Both the position numbers and the translations under genes were made by a program. From positions 310,001-374,000 of the forward strand of contig NZ_JAROCG010000001.1 in NCBI RefSeq assembly GCF_030433645.1: DNA of 64,000 nt. Reading direction: 5' to 3'. The notes beneath the pieces are model-generated. The model was given only the letters and a program-made list of their open reading frames with translations. It ran no database searches and had not been told where the DNA came from. Shown here one piece after another: positions 60,380 through 64,000 of this stretch; within the stretch, counting starts at the first letter, position 1, and each line of letters opens with the position of its first letter. This stretch comes from Arthrobacter burdickii. GTDB lineage: Bacteria; Actinomycetota; Actinomycetes; Actinomycetales; Micrococcaceae.

Positions 60380-60552
60380 TGATGTCCCCCATCTTGAAAG
60401 TGTGAGGTCATAGTCGCATCGTCCTGTCCCCCAAAGAAAGGCCTACTTTCAAAACCCTTCGCGAGCCTCCGCCACAGGTAGCCCTATTAGCGCACGCTTT
60501 AGCCCTAGCCAACGGCTCGACTGCGGACCACACACTGCCCGGTTCGGGATCG

Positions 60553-61038
60553 TTATCCGGTACGACTCGGACTTGCAGTGAGTAGGCGTCGTGTTTGGAG
60601 ACCAGCAATGCATGCCGATACCGCGCCGAGACCGACACTCATCCCGATCGACACCCAAAAAACCGTGCCCACACCGGTAAAGGCGAGGACAGTGCATGCT
60701 GCTATGGCCGCCCCAGCACCGAACCCTGCAGTACCTGCAAAGTGCATTCTGTCCGGCTCGGTGACGGCTGCGCGAACACGCAACGAGAACAGGGCGCCTA
60801 AGCCGCTGGCCAAGCCCAACCCAGTCCCGACAATTGCGCCCCCGACGGCGAAGATCACCCACTGCCCAGGATTCTCGTTCCAACCCGCAAATCGTTCAGG
60901 ATCCAGTGCTGCTTGAGCATAGACAATGACGAACATCCCAAGCCCGGCAATCAGCCCCACGAAAGCTCCGATCGTGGCACTGCGAAGGATGAGACGCCGG
61001 GTGATCGCAAAGATGACGTGCACGGATGCCATACTCAT
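60553..61038 (-). CDS. Four-span membrane protein of unknown function
   Basis: The 161-residue protein has hydrophobic segments at IGAFVGLIAGLGMFVIVY, QWVIFAVGGAIVGTGLGLASGL, GAGAAIAACTVLAFT and VGTVFWVSIGMSVGLGAVSACIAG. These are Gly-rich helices of the kind that pack tightly. I recognise no family. The start ATG 61038 is the first of two close ATGs. It may be coexpressed with the small membrane protein upstream. Confidence 0.7.
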   Translation of the reverse strand: MSMASVHVIFAITRRLILRSATIGAFVGLIAGLGMFVIVYAQAALDPERFAGWNENPGQWVIFAVGGAIVGTGLGLASGLGALFSLRVRAAVTEPDRMHFAGTAGFGAGAAIAACTVLAFTGVGTVFWVSIGMSVGLGAVSACIAGLQTRRLLTASPSRTG

Positions 61039-61133
61039 AGCTCAAACAGTAGCGACAGCCCCGCTCTACTGTTGCCCGCTCGAGGATCCTCAACCGGAAT
61101 GTCGAGCTACTCCGGGACACGTACTGGTGCGCC

Positions 61134-61286
61134 TCACTCTGCGGGAGCACGGCCGGCCTCCGACTTCGCAAAGTACGCCTTCAGCCCGTGTTTCAAAGCT
61201 AGCCTCACGACCCAGTACAAGACGTAGAAGCCGACGGCGTAGGGGAACAGAGTCACAAGTACGGCCACGATCGCTTCTAGTACCAA
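61134..61286 (-). CDS. 50-residue single-span membrane protein
   Basis: TTG 61286, preceded by GGGGGAA, starts LVLEAIVAVLVTLFPYAVGF, then YVLYWVVRLALKHGLKAYFA and a charged tail ending in APAE. It has one long hydrophobic helix followed by a basic, then acidic tail. The composition and good ribosome-binding site support a small membrane protein, too short for most gene calls. The function is unknown. Confidence 0.55.
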   Translation of the reverse strand: MVLEAIVAVLVTLFPYAVGFYVLYWVVRLALKHGLKAYFAKSEAGRAPAE

Positions 61287-61429
61287 CGTTCCCCCAGCTG
61301 AATCTCATCGGAATCTTGGATCGACTCTAGCGGCAGTAACTATCCCCGGAAGTGATCCTTGAAGGATCCTGCATCGCGCATCATGAACTGGTGGACGGGT
61401 CCAATAGTCCTAGGTCGCTAAGGTGAAGC

Positions 61430-61624
61430 ATGAGCCAGACGATGAAGCGCACTCTATGGATCCTTCTCCTTGTAGCGATGTGCTTTTTCGCCTACCAAGT
61501 TTTCGGCTGGCTTGGCGTCCTCCTGCTCATTGGTGCGGGCATCCTAGGTGGAATTGCAGTGATACCCATCAATCGAAAGGTACGGGAGGACGAGCGTAAG
61601 GCACGCCTCCGCCGCGAGATCTGA
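61430..61624 (+). CDS. 64-residue small membrane protein
   Basis: The protein reads MSQTMKRTLWILLLVAMCFF, then a second hydrophobic stretch (GWLGVLLLIGAGILGGIAVI) and a highly charged helix (NRKVREDERKARLRREI). It has two membrane segments with a cytosolic basic tail. ATG follows AAGGTGA. The family is unknown. Confidence 0.6.
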   Translation: MSQTMKRTLWILLLVAMCFFAYQVFGWLGVLLLIGAGILGGIAVIPINRKVREDERKARLRREI

Positions 61625-61691
61625 TTCCCACTGAGGGATCCCTCTCCGCTTCACTCAGCGAGATAGTGCGGCGGGTGTGGGACCGTAACCT

Positions 61692-62129
61692 ATGTCTACA
61701 TTCCTTCGCGTGTTACCTGGCTTGGCAGCACTGACGCTGTCCTTTCTGTCAGGGTATGTCTGGATGTTTGCGGGGCCATACAGTCCTTCCCTTTTCACAA
61801 TCGCTCACGCCGGCTCCGCGGTTCTCTGTGCCGCTGTTCCGTTTGGCTTCGCTGCGATTGGTCGTGCGACGCGGTGCAGGCCAGACCTTCTGAAACTCGG
61901 CGCCATGCTCCTGGCAATTGCGGGCATACCGATGCTGGTAGCCAACGGGATCTACCTGTTCTCATTTAGATCGGTGGAAGGATCATACGGAGACATAGGC
62001 GGCTTCGGCCTGATGTTGCTGGGTTTTGCCGCTCTTCTCGTCACCTCGCTGGCCTGCATCGTCGGACTGCCTTTAGCGCGGCCAGCCATCCTGACGCGAC
62101 CGCAAGAAAGCAGCGAGCCTCACACCTGA
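61692..62129 (+). CDS. Four-span membrane protein of unknown function
   Basis: The 145-residue protein has hydrophobic segments at VLPGLAALTLSFLSGYVWMFAG, IAHAGSAVLCAAVPFGFAAI, LGAMLLAIAGIPMLVANGIYLF and GFGLMLLGFAALLVTSLACIVGL. I recognise no family. The ATG lies in a normal context without a strong site. It is codirectional with its neighbours but separated by 70-180 bp. Confidence 0.62.
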   Translation: MSTFLRVLPGLAALTLSFLSGYVWMFAGPYSPSLFTIAHAGSAVLCAAVPFGFAAIGRATRCRPDLLKLGAMLLAIAGIPMLVANGIYLFSFRSVEGSYGDIGGFGLMLLGFAALLVTSLACIVGLPLARPAILTRPQESSEPHT

Positions 62130-62307
62130 CTTGCAGGACCGGACCACCCACTCAGAGATTTCTCAGCGTTCCTTCGGCAGCCACCGAATGAGGTGTGACC
62201 TCCTTCAAAATCATGGTCAGCCCCTCATCTTTGTACTTCGGCCTTGACACAAGGTAAGGCTGACGCTTGTATTGCACCAACGGTACAAGCGGCGTGAGGG
62301 GAACATC

Positions 62308-63351
62308 ATGGGATCGATTCCGATACTGATTGCGGTCGTGCTTGTCGCACTCCTGGCGGTCGGGGTGTGGGTGGTGGTCCGGCGAGCCCTGGCTGGCCCT
62401 CAGCAGAGCCCGACTAACCAGCAGGAGCTTTTTGCCAGCACCAAAGCCCAGGTCTTCTCTGTGTATAGGGGGGATGCTCTCGCGGCCGCAGCGGCTCTGA
62501 TCCTTGGGGGTTCAGGAGCGGCGGTGATGTGCCTGGTCGGGTCATGGTGGGGCAGGGGGTACGGGATCACATATGCCCTCGCCGGTGGGGTAGGTGCGTT
62601 GGTCGGCCTGCTCGTTTACATGTTCTATCCCAGACCTGCCTGGGTTCCCGACGAAGGTGGGCGGGTTGTTGCTGAGCTTTCTCCGCGCGGTCCTACATCA
62701 TTTGCTCGGCAGTGGGTGTTCGTTCTACCGCTCAGCGCCGCAATCATTCTCATTCTGGGGTTGCTGCTGACGGGAAGTTATTCAGCAACAGACGAGAACG
62801 GTCTGCACCGCGTCTTCCAGCGTCGAAGCCTCTCGGGCTGGGGCATCGAGAGTGGACAGGTGGTGGATGTGCAATACAACCTGTCGGCCAACGGCCCGTT
62901 TCCCGGCTGGTACTACGGGGTTCCGGTGATCATCTGCACGCTATTGCTGATTGCTGTGGTGTATTGGGCCTTGCACCGTACAGCTAGGGCGGCGCGGCCG
63001 GGCTCGGCCGATCTCCTTGGTGCCGACTCGTTCCTCCGCTCCCAGCGCACGATGTTCATCATGTCCGCATCCAGTGCTGCCCTCGCTTCCCAAGTCGCCG
63101 GACTTGCAGCCATTACGGGCACTGTCCTGGCCGCAGCTCATCGTGACCCGGTTCCTACAGCAGACCTCGATACTGTCGCCGGCACGATCCCGGTTGAACC
63201 AGGCCACACCTTCGGGTTGATCCTGATCCTGGTCTCGTTGGTCATTGCGGTCGCCGCGGTCATGTTGCTGATCAAGGCCTGCTCTACAGCCGCGGGTTTG
63301 TGGTCGCTGGGAGGCCACATGCAGTGCGTGCGTTCCGAACGTGTCCGATGA
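62308..63351 (+). CDS. Membrane protein paired with YtrA-type GntR regulator
   Basis: The 347-residue protein has about seven membrane segments and an extracytoplasmic loop (GSYSATDENGLHRVFQRRSLSGWGIESGQVVDVQYN). The regions around LFASTKAQVFSVYRGDALAAAAALILGG and DSFLRSQRTMFIMSASSAALASQVAGL resemble DUF1648-like proteins. I chose ATG 62308 with GAGGGGAA upstream over the open frame from 62272. Its stop overlaps the start of the GntR gene as ATGA, so the regulator probably controls it. Confidence 0.7.
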   Translation: MGSIPILIAVVLVALLAVGVWVVVRRALAGPQQSPTNQQELFASTKAQVFSVYRGDALAAAAALILGGSGAAVMCLVGSWWGRGYGITYALAGGVGALVGLLVYMFYPRPAWVPDEGGRVVAELSPRGPTSFARQWVFVLPLSAAIILILGLLLTGSYSATDENGLHRVFQRRSLSGWGIESGQVVDVQYNLSANGPFPGWYYGVPVIICTLLLIAVVYWALHRTARAARPGSADLLGADSFLRSQRTMFIMSASSAALASQVAGLAAITGTVLAAAHRDPVPTADLDTVAGTIPVEPGHTFGLILILVSLVIAVAAVMLLIKACSTAAGLWSLGGHMQCVRSERVR

Positions 63352-63716
63352 TCAGCGTCGACCCCTCATCCCCCCTCTCGCCGGTCGAGCAGATCCGTTC
63401 GCAGCTCGCGGCGCAGATACGCACCGGACAGATCCCGGCAGATGCCCGACTCCCTCCCGTACGGCAGCTTGCCGCCGACCTCCGAGTCTCCGCCGGATCG
63501 GTGGCAAAAGCGTATAGAGAACTCGAAAGCTCAGGACTGATCCGCACAGCACGAGCAGCAGGAACACGCGTCAACCCCGGCTATGCAACCACAGAGCCAC
63601 TCATCCAAGCAGCAGAAAACCTCGCGCACCAAGCAATCAAGGACGGTCTCAGCCTTACAGAGGCCCAGGGGCTACTGGCACACGCGTGGGCTCAGACACG
63701 GCCTACGTCCAAATAA
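63348..63716 (+). CDS. YtrA-subfamily GntR regulator
   Basis: The 122-residue protein has the GntR winged helix: SPVEQIRSQLAAQIRTGQIPADARLPPVRQLAADLRVSAGSVAKAYRELESSGLIRT. Its short C-terminal extension (about 40 residues) defines the YtrA group, which regulates nearby ABC or membrane-protein genes. ATG 63348 overlaps the stop of the membrane gene, so the two are translationally coupled. The signal is probably envelope-related. Confidence 0.88.
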   Translation: MISVDPSSPLSPVEQIRSQLAAQIRTGQIPADARLPPVRQLAADLRVSAGSVAKAYRELESSGLIRTARAAGTRVNPGYATTEPLIQAAENLAHQAIKDGLSLTEAQGLLAHAWAQTRPTSK

Positions 63717-63812
63717 GTTTTCCGATCTCGCGTTCAGTTCCGGATAAAACTGTCCGCTTGAGGGATCCCCGTGCGGGACAGCCGGAGGAAGGATCTGGCT
63801 AGACTCGACGAC

Positions 63813-64000
63813 ATGACAATGGGGACGAACGGACAAGAGCAGCAGCACGGACCGCGACGAACACGCGCTTCGAAACGCGACGCTGTGGTTCAGGGACTCC
63901 TGGGCGCAGTGTTCGCCCTGATCGCGGTGATGTCTTTCCCGAGCGCCACCACCTGGTACCTGATCCTCGGTTCGGGCATCGCAGTGGTAGCGGCAGTCGT
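63813..64000 (+). CDS. Membrane protein, 3' end outside window
   Basis: ATG 63813 starts MTMGTNGQEQQHGPRRTRAS with a polar N-terminus, followed by two hydrophobic segments (AVVQGLLGAVFALIAVM and WYLILGSGIAVVAAV) before the window ends. It resembles small actinobacterial membrane proteins. GAGGAAGGA lies about 25 bp upstream, too far for a standard site. Confidence 0.55.
   Translation, partial: MTMGTNGQEQQHGPRRTRASKRDAVVQGLLGAVFALIAVMSFPSATTWYLILGSGIAVVAAV

Overview
The window is high-GC DNA with actinobacterial habits: frequent GTG and TTG starts, AGGAG-type ribosome-binding sites, ATGA stop/start overlaps, PAS-ANTAR and GAF-ANTAR proteins, BldC-like small HTH proteins, a PadR-type vanillate regulator and a catabolic, polysaccharide-degrading gene complement. 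A soil Micrococcaceae (Arthrobacter-like) chromosome is the best guess; this is inferred from gene content, not from a marker gene. No rRNA, tRNA, CRISPR array, complete insertion sequence or integrase was recognised.

Layout. 0-6 kb: a 5'-truncated surface protein, a divergent epoxide-hydrolase/TetR pair, a serine-recombinase remnant, and a translationally coupled pair made of a cyclic-nucleotide-domain histidine kinase and a receiver/thioredoxin-reductase fusion. 6-7.7 kb: decayed sequence with a protease lacking its catalytic His region. 7.7-10.6 kb: vanillate demethylase vanAB with a divergent PadR regulator and a strong palindromic operator. 11-14 kb: two ANTAR regulators and a glucose dehydrogenase. 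14.6-17.6 kb: quinone oxidoreductase, MarR, NAD(P)-binding protein and an unknown protein. 17.7-33.3 kb: two nearly identical histidine-phosphatase genes in about 0.88-kb direct repeats bracket a CPBP protease, a 1.3-kDa-residue-scale (about 1,298 residues) two-domain pectin methylesterase, and a six-gene sulfur-acquisition operon.

The sulfur operon (32.3 down to 24.7 kb, minus strand) is the most interesting system. It encodes a ribose-type (CUT2) ABC importer followed by DszA-like and DszC-like flavin monooxygenases. Its leader folds as an S-box (SAM-I class) riboswitch and contains a seven-base anti-Shine-Dalgarno sequence. I infer a SAM-repressed importer and oxidative desulfurisation pathway for an organosulfur compound that may be sugar-like or otherwise polar.

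33.6-41.6 kb is an accessory stretch built around a diverged duplication of about 2 kb. Each copy has a DUF1508 (YegP-like) gene, a 118-residue protein of unknown function and a trailing small frame; a BldC-like gene accompanies each. Both copies carry three AT-rich 19-bp direct repeats at about 33-bp spacing, and the stretch contains three different 16-bp tandem arrays. A dihydrofolate-reductase-like gene interrupts one copy, and a frameshifted MarR gene, a GNAT and an SGNH hydrolase lie between the copies.

41.7-52 kb is an envelope-oriented cluster: lipoprotein phosphoesterase, OmpR-type two-component system, DedA, PepSY protein, SGNH hydrolase, PAP2 phosphatase and two membrane-protein families. 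52-64 kb holds an IS481 remnant, a GH26-like mannanase lipoprotein with an HPr-like protein, a NatAB-type ABC exporter, an Hpt-like protein, a homopolymer-frameshifted GNAT, small membrane proteins and a YtrA-type GntR operon. The last gene runs off the window.
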